A stretch of DNA of 41,987 bases from a virus. A program made the position numbers and the translations under genes. Location of the stretch: IMG/VR virus record IMGVR_UViG_3300022538_001454, positions 1 through 41,987 of that record; one strand, given 5' to 3'. Under the pieces are notes generated by a model. The model was not told where the DNA came from. It did no database searches and worked only from the letters and a program-made list of their open reading frames with translations. Below are positions 32,645-41,458 of this stretch, piece by piece. Each line of letters opens with the position of its first letter. The stretch's first letter is position 1.

Positions 32645-33513
32645 GCCTGGTCAAAGGATCAATCACTCCTATCGACCCCGAGGGCGACCCGGTCTTTTTC
32701 GAATACAACCCGTCCGAGCTCGAGGTCTCGAAGGAAGTCAACTGGGCGGAGATCGGCGTGCCAGGACTCGATTACCCACTGCAGCAGTTTATTCGGGGGC
32801 AGCTCAAGACGCTATCGCTCGAAATCTATCTCAACCAGGATCACTACGAGCGCTCCTATGATGTGCGGGACGCGGTCGAGCGGTTCGAGTCCCTGGTCGA
32901 GAGTACTGAAAAAACCGGCGCTCCGCCGATATGTTTTTTCCACTGGGGTAGGTTCGACTTCATATGCGTCATCGGCTCGATCTCGACCCGGTACACGATG
33001 TTCAACATGGCCGGCGAGGCAATCGAAGCGACTGTGCGGCTGACGCTTCGCCGTTACGTGGAGAAGAATGTATCGTTCCGTCCGCCACGGCACGAGGTCG
33101 CGTTACCGCTCCCGCGAAAGGCGCAGAAACCTGCTTTCGAAGGCTGGCAAAAGGGAAGCGGGTCTGTGTTCTCACCACCCGAGGAAAAAACCATTACGAG
33201 CGCTGATGAACTTATCGAGATAGGAGAAGTACGTATCCATATCGCTAAAGAAGGCGAGACTTTCCAGAGCATTGCTGCACTACATTATGGCGACCCCGCG
33301 CTCTGGCGCGCAATCGAATATGCTAATCGTAATCGGATAACAGATAATGTTCGGGTAATACGGGCAGGTGAAAGGATTGTCGTACCTGATATCGAAAATG
33401 CTACCACAGTTACCGAGGCGTTGACCAACTTCCCACCGGAGACAAAGGAGGCGCTTCGCTCAGGTAATGCCGGGAACTCACAGGCTGAAACTTTGTTCAG
33501 GGCAGTGAAGTAA
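32641..33513 (+). CDS. Baseplate hub adaptor with LysM domain (CIS tube/gp53-like)
   Basis: A 290-aa protein that links the tube to the baseplate hub. The N-terminal part (ITPIDPEGDPVFFEYNPSEL, ending ATVRLTLRRYVEKN near residue 140) matches the CIS-tube family of injection systems. A LysM domain lies at about 198-250 (HIAKEGETFQSIAALHYGDP, then NRNRITDNVRVIRAGERI). In relatives the LysM part anchors the hub or binds peptidoglycan. Overlaps tape measure by ATGA and the next gene by TAATG. Confidence 0.85.
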   Translation: MSLVKGSITPIDPEGDPVFFEYNPSELEVSKEVNWAEIGVPGLDYPLQQFIRGQLKTLSLEIYLNQDHYERSYDVRDAVERFESLVESTEKTGAPPICFFHWGRFDFICVIGSISTRYTMFNMAGEAIEATVRLTLRRYVEKNVSFRPPRHEVALPLPRKAQKPAFEGWQKGSGSVFSPPEEKTITSADELIEIGEVRIHIAKEGETFQSIAALHYGDPALWRAIEYANRNRITDNVRVIRAGERIVVPDIENATTVTEALTNFPPETKEALRSGNAGNSQAETLFRAVK

Positions 33514-34631
33514 TGACAAGAACAATAAACCCAACTCGCAGGATCATTATCGAGGGGCAGGACATCGGGAAACTCCTGAGCGACGATGCGATTTCGCTTT
33601 CGGTCGAGGATCATATCGAGGAAGCGGACGCTGCATCCTTCGAGATCACGAACCGCAGAAACGAATGGATCGACCATCCGCTTTTCGAGCAGGGCAATTC
33701 GGTCGAAGTCTATCTCGGCTACGGAAAGCAGCCGCCAAAGATTTTCGAAGGCGTGATTGCGGTCGTGGAGCCACACTTCCCGCAGGATGGTGTGCCGGCG
33801 CTTTCGATTACCGCTTACGACCGCTCATACCTCCTACGCAAGAAAGGCGACAAGGATAACGCGTTCCCGGACCGGACGGCGAACGAACTCGTGCGTGAGA
33901 TCGCGCGTCAATACAGGTTCCGCGAGAACGAAATTATCACGCCGGATACGATCCTGAAGAAGCGGTACTTCCAGCAGAATTCAAAGAGCGACTGGGCGTT
34001 CCTGAAGGAAGTGGCGAAAGACATCGGGTTCGAGCTCTACCTGGAACTCGGAACGCTCTACTTCCGAAAGCCTCAGACGAAGCCCGAGATAATCCCCGGC
34101 ACTTTCGCTTACCGGAAAAACCTTCTCAGCTTCGAGCCTTCGCTTTCGGTCGAGAAGCCTGTCTCGAAAGTCATCGTCCGGGGTTGGGACTCGATACTGA
34201 AACGGCCTTTCCAGGTCGAGGTGGATGATCCATACGCGGGCGAGCGCGATGTGCTCGGCGAGCAGGCGGGAAGCGGTTTCGGCGGGTTTGGTGAAAGCGT
34301 TCGCATATTGCACGATGTCGTTGCAGATAACCAATTCCATGCCTGGACTATTGCCGAGGCATATTTCCAGCAGAAGGAGTTCGAGCTGATTACCGCGACC
34401 GGCTCGTGCGTTGGCGAGTCGGAACTGAAAGCGAAGCGCCTGATACGGGTCGGCGGCGTCGGCCGGAAGTTTTCGGGGCTTTACTACCTGACACGCGTGA
34501 CCCACCGGCTTGACGACGGTGGCTACATCTGCGAGTTTGAGGCGAAACGAAACGCGATCTCGCGCATCGCGGTCGAGGACAAGAAGGATATCGAGCGGCT
34601 CGAAAACGAAGGCTATGCGGTACGGAGATAG
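33513..34631 (+). CDS. Baseplate hub protein (gpD / late control D family)
   Basis: The 372-aa hub that carries the central spike. It has an early LSVEDHIEEADAASFEI, GNSVEVYLGYGKQPPKIFEG, ITAYDRSYLLRKKGDKD, and SDWAFLKEVAKDIGFELYLE followed by LYFRKP, all standard for P2 gpD/T4 gp27-like proteins. The C-terminus contains YYLTRVTHRLDDGGY, the usual closing motif. Its order between LysM adaptor and spike is that of contractile injection systems. Confidence 0.9.
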   Translation: MTRTINPTRRIIIEGQDIGKLLSDDAISLSVEDHIEEADAASFEITNRRNEWIDHPLFEQGNSVEVYLGYGKQPPKIFEGVIAVVEPHFPQDGVPALSITAYDRSYLLRKKGDKDNAFPDRTANELVREIARQYRFRENEIITPDTILKKRYFQQNSKSDWAFLKEVAKDIGFELYLELGTLYFRKPQTKPEIIPGTFAYRKNLLSFEPSLSVEKPVSKVIVRGWDSILKRPFQVEVDDPYAGERDVLGEQAGSGFGGFGESVRILHDVVADNQFHAWTIAEAYFQQKEFELITATGSCVGESELKAKRLIRVGGVGRKFSGLYYLTRVTHRLDDGGYICEFEAKRNAISRIAVEDKKDIERLENEGYAVRR

Positions 34632-34633
34632 GA

Positions 34634-35344
34634 ATGCCTGGTGTGCTTGATGAAATGACAGACGAGTACCTGGAACGGTTGAAACGGAAGCGGTTCGGCC
34701 TGTACCGGGGGATTGTGCGCGACGTTGACGACCCGGAAGAGAAAGGCCGCGTGCGAGTCGAAATCCACGAGCTACTCGGTGAAGGCAAGCTAACGGATTG
34801 GGTTTCATATTGCGCACCGTTCGGCGGCGGTGGCGCAGGATTCTTTATGCTCCCGAAGCTGGGCGACGGCGTCTGGGTCATGTTCGAGCGCGGCGAGCCT
34901 TCGAAACCTGTGTGGATCGGTTTCTGGTTCAGCGAGGAAGATGCTCCACCGGAGGATGCCGGCAAAAATGTCCGGGTGATCCAGACAAAGAGCGGCCATA
35001 AGATTGTTTTCAACGATGAGAAAGGCAGAGAGTCTATCGAGATTACTGACCCCGCTGGCAACCATGTCCGCATCGATACGAAGTCCGGCGAGATAATTCT
35101 CAATGTCAACCTGATGCTTCGGTTGGGTTCAGAAGGCGCTGCTGAATCTGTTGTGCTCGGCGATTCGTACATGTCGTTCTGCAATACGTTCGTGGGCCTG
35201 GTCAATGCGCTGATTGCATCGTTCAACAGTCACACTCATATCGGCAACCTGGCGCTGCCGACAACACCGCCATCTGTTCCGTTCGCACAGGTGCAGCAAC
35301 CGATGATGCAGGCGCTTTTATCTACGAAAGTGAAAACAGAATGA
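34634..35344 (+). CDS. Baseplate spike protein (gpV/VgrG OB-fold)
   Basis: The 236-aa central spike protein. The N-terminal OB-fold shows GLYRGIVRDVDDPEEKGRVR and VSYCAPFGGGGAGFF, then KLGDGVWVMFERGEPSKPVW, the hallmark of gp5/VgrG-type spikes. A triple-stranded-helix-type part follows (VRVIQTKSGHKIVFNDEKG, then repeated short strands), and the end contains NSHTHIG, a His pair that can bind a metal in such tips. GGAGATAGG precedes the ATG. No separate PAAR tip gene is seen, so the C-terminus may form the tip itself. Confidence 0.9.
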   Translation: MPGVLDEMTDEYLERLKRKRFGLYRGIVRDVDDPEEKGRVRVEIHELLGEGKLTDWVSYCAPFGGGGAGFFMLPKLGDGVWVMFERGEPSKPVWIGFWFSEEDAPPEDAGKNVRVIQTKSGHKIVFNDEKGRESIEITDPAGNHVRIDTKSGEIILNVNLMLRLGSEGAAESVVLGDSYMSFCNTFVGLVNALIASFNSHTHIGNLALPTTPPSVPFAQVQQPMMQALLSTKVKTE

Positions 35345-35368
35345 GCGAAATCAATCTGAGAGGGATAG

Positions 35369-35755
35369 ATGCCTGAAACGTTTCTGGGCAGAGGATGGGC
35401 TTTTCCCATCCAGGTGGACAATGCCGGCGGCATCCTGATGCGCTCCGCCGAAGACGACATTCGAGAGGCCGTCGGCATCGTCCTGACTACGCGCCTGGGT
35501 GAGCGCGCGATGCGGCCGGAATTCGGCTGCGCAATCGGCGACCTTGTTTTCGATTCCAACGATGCAGGCCTCGCGGGCCGGATCGAATTCTTTGTCCGCA
35601 AGGCGCTCGAACGCTGGGAGCCGAGGATTACTGTCAAGGAAGTTTCCGTCGGCAACTTCGGCGAGCGGATCGAGATCGATGTGCGATACGTGATCCGGAC
35701 GACGAACCGGGAAGATAACGTGGTGGTGCCGTTCTTTACTGGTGGGCTGCCATAA
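35369..35755 (+). CDS. Baseplate wedge protein gp25-like (gpW)
   Basis: A 128-aa wedge subunit. FLGRGWAFPIQVD at the start, then SAEDDIREAVGIVLTTRLGERAMRPEFG and IEFFVRKALERWEPRITV are the hallmark of the gp25/lysozyme-like wedge family (T4 gp25, P2 gpW). These proteins start sheath assembly and have no enzyme activity. GAGAGGGAT lies before the ATG. Confidence 0.93.
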   Translation: MPETFLGRGWAFPIQVDNAGGILMRSAEDDIREAVGIVLTTRLGERAMRPEFGCAIGDLVFDSNDAGLAGRIEFFVRKALERWEPRITVKEVSVGNFGERIEIDVRYVIRTTNREDNVVVPFFTGGLP

Positions 35756-35765
35756 AAGGAAATCA

Positions 35766-37658
35766 ATGTCAGTAAAAGGAAGACTCATTCCTGTTCCCAA
35801 TCTTGACGACCGCGATTGGCGGGCGGTCAAGGATGCGATGATTCTGGCGATCCCGGATCGGACGCCTGAATGGACCGACCACAACCTGACCGACCCCGGC
35901 ATCACGCTCATCGAGGCATTCGCGCTCCAGGTCGAGCAGCTCATCGTCAAGCTGAACCAGGTGCTGCCGAAGCATATGCGCGAGTACCTGAACATGATCG
36001 GCGTCACACTCACGCCGCCGTCGGCTGCCAGGGTAAATTGTTTTTTCCGCACAACCACGAAACCGACCTTCGACATTACGGTTCTGAAAGGCTTCGAGGT
36101 CGGCACATCCGGCGCGAGCGGTGAAAAGCCTGTCGTCTTCACGACCGACCAGGACTTGGTGATTCACATTGCGATGCTTAAGAAATTCCTGGCAGACCAG
36201 GCCGGAATAATTACTGACTTCACAGATGACGCTCTCGATGCGGGCACCACGTTCAATCCGCTGTCATCGGTCGCCCCTGGCGACGCGCTTTATTTCGCCT
36301 ACAACGAGAATAATTACTTTGAGAAGTTAACCGTGGATGTCGCTGTCGCCGCTTCAGGTATTTCCGGCGTATGGGAATATCTCGAGGCCCAGGCCGATGG
36401 TACGACTTCATGGGAGCTGCTTGCGGTTGATGACGGGACACAAGGATTCACACAATCTGGCGACCTAACTTTTGAAGTCCCGTCGCGCTGGGATTCGACT
36501 TCGGTCGGCAGCATCACCGCCACATGGTTGCGCTTCCGCATTACAGATGTCGCGCCAGGCGGTTCATTCGCCACGCTGCGCACGCTCGACATCGACAATA
36601 TCCTGGGGCGGGTTTCCTGCTCGAATGCAGTCACCGTAGCCGAAGAGACTCTCGGATCGAGCGATGGCTCTATCGACCAGCGCTACTTCCTCGCCAAAGT
36701 ACCTGTGCTCGACATTACCGTCGTCGTAGACGAAGGCACAGGGTTTCAGGATTGGACCGAGGTCGACGACTTCTCAGCTTCCGACCCGGAAGACCGTCAC
36801 TACATGTTGAATCGCGGAACCGGTGAAATCCTCTTTGGCGATGGACGTCACGGCAAGGTCCCAGACAAGGGAACCGGCAACGTGCGCGCCAGGCCATACC
36901 GCTACGGCGGCGGCAGCAAAGGCAACGTCGGTGCGGGTACGATTATCAAGCTCCGCGAGACGCATCCATTCATCGCATCGGTGGTAAACAAGGAGCCGGC
37001 CTCCGGCGGCGGCGATGAAGAGACTATCCAGGAGGCAATTGTCCGCGGGCCTGCCGAGGTGCTGCGCACGCGGAACCGTGCCGTCACTGCAGAAGATTTC
37101 GAGACGCTGGTGCTGGAAAGCTCGACCGGAATCGCCCGGGCAAAGACGCTTCCGCTCTTCGATCCCGCGGAGCCGAATGTGCCGAAGCCGGGCCTTGTCT
37201 CGGTAATCGTGCTTCCGAAAGGCGGCGCGCCGCTCTCGCTCGCGCTGCGGGCGCAGGTGCGTGAATACCTCGATGCGCGGAGGCTTGTCACGACGACGAT
37301 CTATATCGTTGAAGCTGAGTTTGTTCCCGTTGACATTGGCGTGACCGTCGTCAAGACCCCGGAAGCTAATTCCGCCGGGCTCGAGGCCAGAGTGCGGGAC
37401 GTTGTCAGTGAGTTTTTCGATCCCGAGTTCGGCGGCAACCCGGCGCTGGCGGTTTCTTACGTCACAGATATTTCCAGCGAGCGCGGCCCTGGCTGGGAGT
37501 TTGGCCGCGATGTTTACCGCTCGGAGTTGTTCGAGCTGCTTGAACGCATTGATGGCGTGGATCACGTGGATGAAATCACTTTGCCGGCGGCAACGATTCA
37601 TATCGAGGAATACCAATTGCCGGAACTGCAGAATATTTCGGTAACGATAATCACGTAG
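35766..37658 (+). CDS. Baseplate assembly protein J-like
   Basis: A 630-aa baseplate wedge protein. An N-terminal WTDHNLTDPGITLIEAFAL segment leads into a large middle domain with several strand-rich insertions; the conserved core GTGEILFGDGRHGKVPDKG, then YRYGGGSKGNVGAGTI and NRAVTAEDFETLVLES belongs to the putative baseplate assembly family shared with eCIS (Afp11/Pvc11-like, TIGR02243 type). ATG 35766 follows AAAAGGAA; the frame extends upstream to 35742 but without a site. The variable middle region (residues about 140-290) is longer than in P2 J. Confidence 0.9.
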   Translation: MSVKGRLIPVPNLDDRDWRAVKDAMILAIPDRTPEWTDHNLTDPGITLIEAFALQVEQLIVKLNQVLPKHMREYLNMIGVTLTPPSAARVNCFFRTTTKPTFDITVLKGFEVGTSGASGEKPVVFTTDQDLVIHIAMLKKFLADQAGIITDFTDDALDAGTTFNPLSSVAPGDALYFAYNENNYFEKLTVDVAVAASGISGVWEYLEAQADGTTSWELLAVDDGTQGFTQSGDLTFEVPSRWDSTSVGSITATWLRFRITDVAPGGSFATLRTLDIDNILGRVSCSNAVTVAEETLGSSDGSIDQRYFLAKVPVLDITVVVDEGTGFQDWTEVDDFSASDPEDRHYMLNRGTGEILFGDGRHGKVPDKGTGNVRARPYRYGGGSKGNVGAGTIIKLRETHPFIASVVNKEPASGGGDEETIQEAIVRGPAEVLRTRNRAVTAEDFETLVLESSTGIARAKTLPLFDPAEPNVPKPGLVSVIVLPKGGAPLSLALRAQVREYLDARRLVTTTIYIVEAEFVPVDIGVTVVKTPEANSAGLEARVRDVVSEFFDPEFGGNPALAVSYVTDISSERGPGWEFGRDVYRSELFELLERIDGVDHVDEITLPAATIHIEEYQLPELQNISVTIIT

Positions 37659-37665
37659 GTTGAAT

Positions 37666-38286
37666 ATGCCTGAAACCGTGCAAGATACCTTATTCAGATC
37701 GCTGCCCGGAATCTACCGCCGGGAAGAAGAAAGCGGATTTACTTATCGCCTGCTCGGCCTGTTCGCGGGCGTGCTGGAAGATTTGGAGGATGAGGTTTAT
37801 GGTCTGCATCGCCAGATCAACCCGGCACAGGCCGAGGCGCGGTTCCTGGCGTGGCTTGCATCATGGGTTGCGCTCGTGCTCGACGAGACGTGGGAGGAGT
37901 CTAAGCGCCGGGAACTGATTGGTCGCATGGTTATTCTCTATACGACTCGCGGGACGGTGGAAGGCATCCGCGAGTTCGTGGAGATCTATACGGGTATTAA
38001 ACCGGAGATCGTTGAGGAGTGCAATGCCGGCTGGCGGATCGGCGTGCGGTCCACCGTTGGGGAAGACATGAAGATCTTCGGCACGTGGGAAGAGAACGCA
38101 CACCGCTTCAGCGTGCTGGTCAAGACGTTCGACGAGTTCGACCTGGAGCGCCGGGAAAAAATCCGCGACCGCGTCCTGATCGAGAAGCCGGCACATACGC
38201 AACTCGTCCACGTGGGGTGGTTCGCTTCGTACTGGCAGATCGGCATCCGTTCCACTGCCGGTGTTGATATGAAAGTTGGAGGTTGA
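37666..38286 (+). CDS. Tail protein I-like (baseplate wedge / fibre attachment)
   Basis: A 206-aa protein of the phage tail protein I/TIGR02242 group that closes the wedge and carries fibres. Key segments: LFRSLPGIYRREEESGFTYR, LLGLFAGVLEDLEDEVYGL, FLAWLASWVALVLDETW, and GTVEGIREFVEIYTGIKP. The C-terminal part has two similar GWRIGVRSTVGEDMKI and YWQIGIRSTAGVDMKV strand pairs that look like an internal duplication. ATG 37666 is chosen over the TTG at 37660; AGGTTGA lies just upstream. Confidence 0.88.
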   Translation: MPETVQDTLFRSLPGIYRREEESGFTYRLLGLFAGVLEDLEDEVYGLHRQINPAQAEARFLAWLASWVALVLDETWEESKRRELIGRMVILYTTRGTVEGIREFVEIYTGIKPEIVEECNAGWRIGVRSTVGEDMKIFGTWEENAHRFSVLVKTFDEFDLERREKIRDRVLIEKPAHTQLVHVGWFASYWQIGIRSTAGVDMKVGG

Positions 38287-38287
38287 T

Positions 38288-40099
38288 GTGGCACTCAAGA
38301 GACTCAAGTGGCTCAAATACCTGTTCGTGAACCGCGTCGAGGCGGAAACTGAGCAGCAGTACTGGAACGATAAACGCAAGAAGCATCTCGCCGGCGAGCA
38401 TTCAGAGGGCGTGGTTGCGGGGCTCGATGTAGCCGAAACTGTTCCGCCCTCGCTTTCTGTTGATATGGCTGCCGGCCGTTCACTCGATACCGAGGGCAAC
38501 GATCCCGAGGTCGAGTCGCCACAAGAGCTCGACTGTGCAGGGCTGGTTCCCCCGACCGGCGAGGTTACTGTTTACGTTACACTTCGCTATAACACCACCG
38601 AGACCGAGCCATACTTTGTCGACGAGATCGGCGACTACCAAAATAAGTACACGCAGGACAGTTACATTTTGGAAGCCACGACGCAGCCGCCGGTTGCGCC
38701 GCAGGCGGAGCTCGCACGTTTCCGCCTGGGTGCGGGCGCGACTGAAATCCGCGATGCTGCCGACCCGAATAATCCCGGCCTGAACGAGATCGACCTTCGC
38801 AGCGTGAAATATTCCGGTAAAGAGGTGCTTGCCCTGCGCGACCTGTCCGATGTGGACCCCGATGAAGCCGATGCCTTCAATAACATGAACTCGCCGTCGG
38901 CGTCGAACCCGGTCGCTACCGCAGCAGACGTGGAAGATGCTGTCGCTCCGGTTCGGGACGAGGTCGAAGCTGCGCGCGGCTCGGAAGCTTCCCTGGACGG
39001 GCGGCTCGACGTGATGCTGAACGAGGACGGCTCATTCAAGGGGATTACGCAGATTACACCTGCAGCCCCACTCACCGGTGGCGGCACGGCTGGCGATGTG
39101 CCAATTGGAATCGCGGACGCTACGCCGGCGGAACGAGGCGCTATGTCGTCGGCCGACAAGACCAAGCTCGATGGAATAGAGCCGGGCGCGACCGCAGACC
39201 AGACGGCGCAGGAAATCCTCGACGCGCTTAAAACTGTCGACGGTGCCGGCTCCGGCCTCGACGCCGACCTGCTCGACGGCTCGCAGCACAAAGGGCTCGG
39301 CGGAAGTGAGCACGCTATTGCAACCCCGTTTTCAGCCGGATTCATGGGATCTAGCGACAGATTCAAACTCGATAACATTGAGTTCGGCGCTACCGCTGAC
39401 CAGACGCCGTCTGAAATTCTTACTGCGATAAAAACCGTCGACGGCCCGGGCTCCGGTCTCGATGCGGACACGGTGGACGGGAAACACTACAACGAGCTTA
39501 CTGTCGATCCTGCCACAATAGACCACAATTCTTTGGCGGGATTATTTGGCGGCTGGCAGTATAACCACCTCAGCAGCAAACAGAACAACATTCTTAATAG
39601 CGGCTACTGGAAATGGTATCAGGCCGGAGAAGATAGCCCGATCCAGTTCGCGGGCTCTTTCCGCCTGGCCTTTATCAAGAATAACTTTTTATTTTTCGGC
39701 ACACGCACGTTCCGCATTCACCTCGAGCGCGACGGTGGCGAAATGGGGAACCTGAGCGAGCTCGGCACTATCCTCGCCGACTGGGATTTGGATTACATCC
39801 CGAACCCCGCGTGGATCAGGGATTTTTACGTTTCCTTTGCAGGTATCTGGGATGCTGGAAACCCGAGTTGGTGGGCTTTCAAAATCAACTGGCTCCAGCT
39901 TGTGCCTTCAGATGAAGTGTCAACTCTGAACCTCACCGGTCTTCCCGGTGATGATATCAGGCAGCTTTCCACGCGCCATTGGGATCTGCTTGTTAATTTT
40001 ACTTTCCGCGGTCCTTCCGGTGGTGGTTGGTGGGGTGCTGGCCCGGACTGGGCCACGGCAAATGTCTATTTCACTTATTACAAGTTGCCGCTGATCTAG
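38288..40099 (+). CDS. Tail fibre protein with phage tail repeats
   Basis: A 603-aa fibre. The N-terminal part, with LKRLKWLKYLFVNRVEAETEQ, should attach to protein I. A strand-rich stretch, a helical linker (residues about 210-240) and two 67-residue fibre repeats follow. The C-terminal 190 residues (from about LAGLFGGWQYN) carry many aromatics (WYQAGED, WWAFKINWLQL, WWGAGPDW) and are probably the receptor-binding tip. GTG 38288 is selected because GGAGGT lies 4-5 nt before it. No tail-fibre chaperone gene of a known family is visible next to it. Confidence 0.82.
   Translation: MALKRLKWLKYLFVNRVEAETEQQYWNDKRKKHLAGEHSEGVVAGLDVAETVPPSLSVDMAAGRSLDTEGNDPEVESPQELDCAGLVPPTGEVTVYVTLRYNTTETEPYFVDEIGDYQNKYTQDSYILEATTQPPVAPQAELARFRLGAGATEIRDAADPNNPGLNEIDLRSVKYSGKEVLALRDLSDVDPDEADAFNNMNSPSASNPVATAADVEDAVAPVRDEVEAARGSEASLDGRLDVMLNEDGSFKGITQITPAAPLTGGGTAGDVPIGIADATPAERGAMSSADKTKLDGIEPGATADQTAQEILDALKTVDGAGSGLDADLLDGSQHKGLGGSEHAIATPFSAGFMGSSDRFKLDNIEFGATADQTPSEILTAIKTVDGPGSGLDADTVDGKHYNELTVDPATIDHNSLAGLFGGWQYNHLSSKQNNILNSGYWKWYQAGEDSPIQFAGSFRLAFIKNNFLFFGTRTFRIHLERDGGEMGNLSELGTILADWDLDYIPNPAWIRDFYVSFAGIWDAGNPSWWAFKINWLQLVPSDEVSTLNLTGLPGDDIRQLSTRHWDLLVNFTFRGPSGGGWWGAGPDWATANVYFTYYKLPLI
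39122..39505 (+). repeat. Two 67-residue tail-fibre repeats
   Basis: Two tandem protein repeats inside the fibre gene, offset by exactly 201 bp. Shared elements: G-x-MSSxD-x-x-KLDxIE-x-GATADQT, then EIL-x-A-x-KTVDG-x-GSGLDAD-x-x-DG-x-x-H/Y. Both belong to the common collagen-free phage fibre repeat. DNA of the units is diverged, so the duplication is not recent. Confidence 0.8.
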
Positions 40100-40109
40100 G
40101 AGAACCAGA

Positions 40110-40808
40110 ATGACATATTACTTCCTGGACATCCTTCAGAAATGCGTGATTGCCAGGCTCACGGACGACGAACAAGCACAGGAAATCATCGCCGCCCTCG
40201 GCTCGCGCTACGGCGTGATCGAGACCGAGCAGGCATTCACGGAAAAGGAGATCACGGTTCCCACCGGGCCGGCGGCCGGCGGCATGGACACCACACCGGA
40301 CTACGGCCCGCTCGTCACGCGGGAAATTGCCTACGAGCCATTCGTGGTCGCGGATGTTTTCACCGACTACGACATCCCCGCTGCCGAAGTCAATTACAAC
40401 GCTTCCCGTTACGATCCTGAAACCGACGCCCAGGGGTTCGTAAGGGATTTTACGCGTATCTTGAATACGCCGCCGCCGAAGGATTTCCTGCGCGTTACAA
40501 CGGACGCTACCGACGACAACCCGCCGGACGGCTACCCCGATATTCCGGCGGACGGCGCTTCCACCTGCCGCATCATGATCCAGAAAGCCAACGGCTGGAC
40601 AGGCGAAGACATGACCGGCCCGGAAGATAACGAGCTTATTCAGATTTCCACGGAGGCCGGAAGGCTGTCCGCTGTCCAGGCGAACCTGGTGGACGGATAC
40701 GCCGAGGTGATTCTGACGAGTTCCAGCGACACCGTAATCACACAGGTCCGCGTTCACGATCCAACGGAGACGCTCGCGGAAGGCTCGATTCAGATTCAAT
40801 TCGCATGA
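40110..40808 (+). CDS. Virion-associated protein with C-terminal Ig-like (invasin-type) domain
   Basis: A 232-aa protein. The N-terminus (YYFLDILQKCVIARLTDDEQAQEI) and an acidic middle part are unrecognised. The C-terminal about 90 residues (IPADGASTCRIMIQKANGW, then ISTEAGRLSAVQANLVDGYA and SSSDTVITQVRVHD) resemble a Big-1/invasin Ig-like domain, which often decorates phage fibres and capsids and binds carbohydrate weakly. AGGAGAACCAG precedes the ATG. Position after the fibre gene suggests a tip-associated or adhesion subunit. Confidence 0.6.
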   Translation: MTYYFLDILQKCVIARLTDDEQAQEIIAALGSRYGVIETEQAFTEKEITVPTGPAAGGMDTTPDYGPLVTREIAYEPFVVADVFTDYDIPAAEVNYNASRYDPETDAQGFVRDFTRILNTPPPKDFLRVTTDATDDNPPDGYPDIPADGASTCRIMIQKANGWTGEDMTGPEDNELIQISTEAGRLSAVQANLVDGYAEVILTSSSDTVITQVRVHDPTETLAEGSIQIQFA

Positions 40809-40816
40809 GGTGAATA

Positions 40817-41050
40817 ATGACGCCGGGGAAAAAAGAAAAACTGGAAGCTGAAGTCGCAGGTCTCGAGGCACGGATGGATGGTGTCCAGCAGGGCCTCGAG
40901 AAGAACACCGAGGCCACTTCCGCCATGCGTGAGGATGTCGCCCGGCTTCGCGGAGAAATCAATGGAACTCTGCCGCGTATAGAGCGGAACGTAGAGCGCA
41001 TCTTCGACCGCCTTGAGCACAACCAGGAGGCGGTCAAATCGTACCACTAG
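40817..41050 (+). CDS. XhlA/holin-accessory-like coiled-coil protein, ended by an in-frame amber codon
   Basis: A 77-aa coiled-coil protein (KKEKLEAEVAGLEARMDGVQ, then heptad-like EDVARLRGEI and RNVERIFDRLEHNQEA). It ends YH and TAG at 41048-41050, but the frame continues without another stop to 41230 and encodes a further segment with a membrane helix. XhlA-type haemolysin/holin helpers have exactly this order: coiled coil, then C-terminal TM. So the TAG probably truncates a former longer gene, or is read through at a low rate. AGGTG lies before the ATG. Confidence 0.6.
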   Translation: MTPGKKEKLEAEVAGLEARMDGVQQGLEKNTEATSAMREDVARLRGEINGTLPRIERNVERIFDRLEHNQEAVKSYH

Positions 41051-41230
41051 AAAGTGCATACGCACAGCCATGAGATTGGCCTTATCTTCACCGCTCTCCA
41101 GCAGAAGGCGGACGACAAGGGCAACTCTGAAGCGCATAACCGTATCTGGCTCGTGATCAGGATTTCCCTGATTGCGATATTTGGCTTGCTGGCTGCGCTC
41201 CTGATAGCGAAGGCAGTCGGCTCACTTTGA
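41051..41230 (+). pseudogene. In-frame continuation behind the amber codon, with a membrane helix
   Basis: Same frame as the upstream coiled-coil gene: KVHTHSHEIGLIFTALQQK, a charged stretch, then a TM helix (WLVIRISLIAIFGLLAALL) and the stop TGA at 41228-41230. No good ribosome binding site exists for the first internal GTG (41054). Together with the preceding ORF it makes a 137-codon gene broken by one codon. Confidence 0.5.
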
Positions 41231-41242
41231 TGGAGGTATCAC

Positions 41243-41458
41243 ATGAAACCCTGGTACAAAAAAAAGAAAGTATGGGCAAGCATTATCGGGGCGCTTGCCG
41301 CCGTGCTTACGGTTTTCCTGGCCCCGAAGGATATTGAGACAGCAAAGGTCGTTACCGCGGCAGTTCTCGAGGCGGCGATTGCCATCGGCTTGGTGACCGC
41401 GGAAGCCTCAATTGACAAGGCTGCGGTCGGAAATGCTGAAAAGGAGAAGACCCCATGA
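41243..41458 (+). CDS. Putative holin-like small membrane protein
   Basis: A 71-aa protein with a basic N-terminus (KPWYKKKKVWA), a first hydrophobic helix (IIGALAAVLTVFLA) and a second (VVTAAVLEAAIAIGLVTA), ending in a charged tail. Size and topology fit a class II holin or phage membrane protein. GGAGG precedes the ATG. The following lipoprotein gene overlaps its end (ATGA), as in lysis cassettes; no endolysin is within the window, so function is provisional. Confidence 0.6.
   Translation: MKPWYKKKKVWASIIGALAAVLTVFLAPKDIETAKVVTAAVLEAAIAIGLVTAEASIDKAAVGNAEKEKTP

Noticed and set aside
40817-41230. Stop-codon recoding (amber read as an amino acid) as a property of the whole element
   Set aside because: Several solid genes of the same block end in TAG, for example the gpD-like hub at 34631 and the terminator-like gene at 27470, so TAG is a real stop here.
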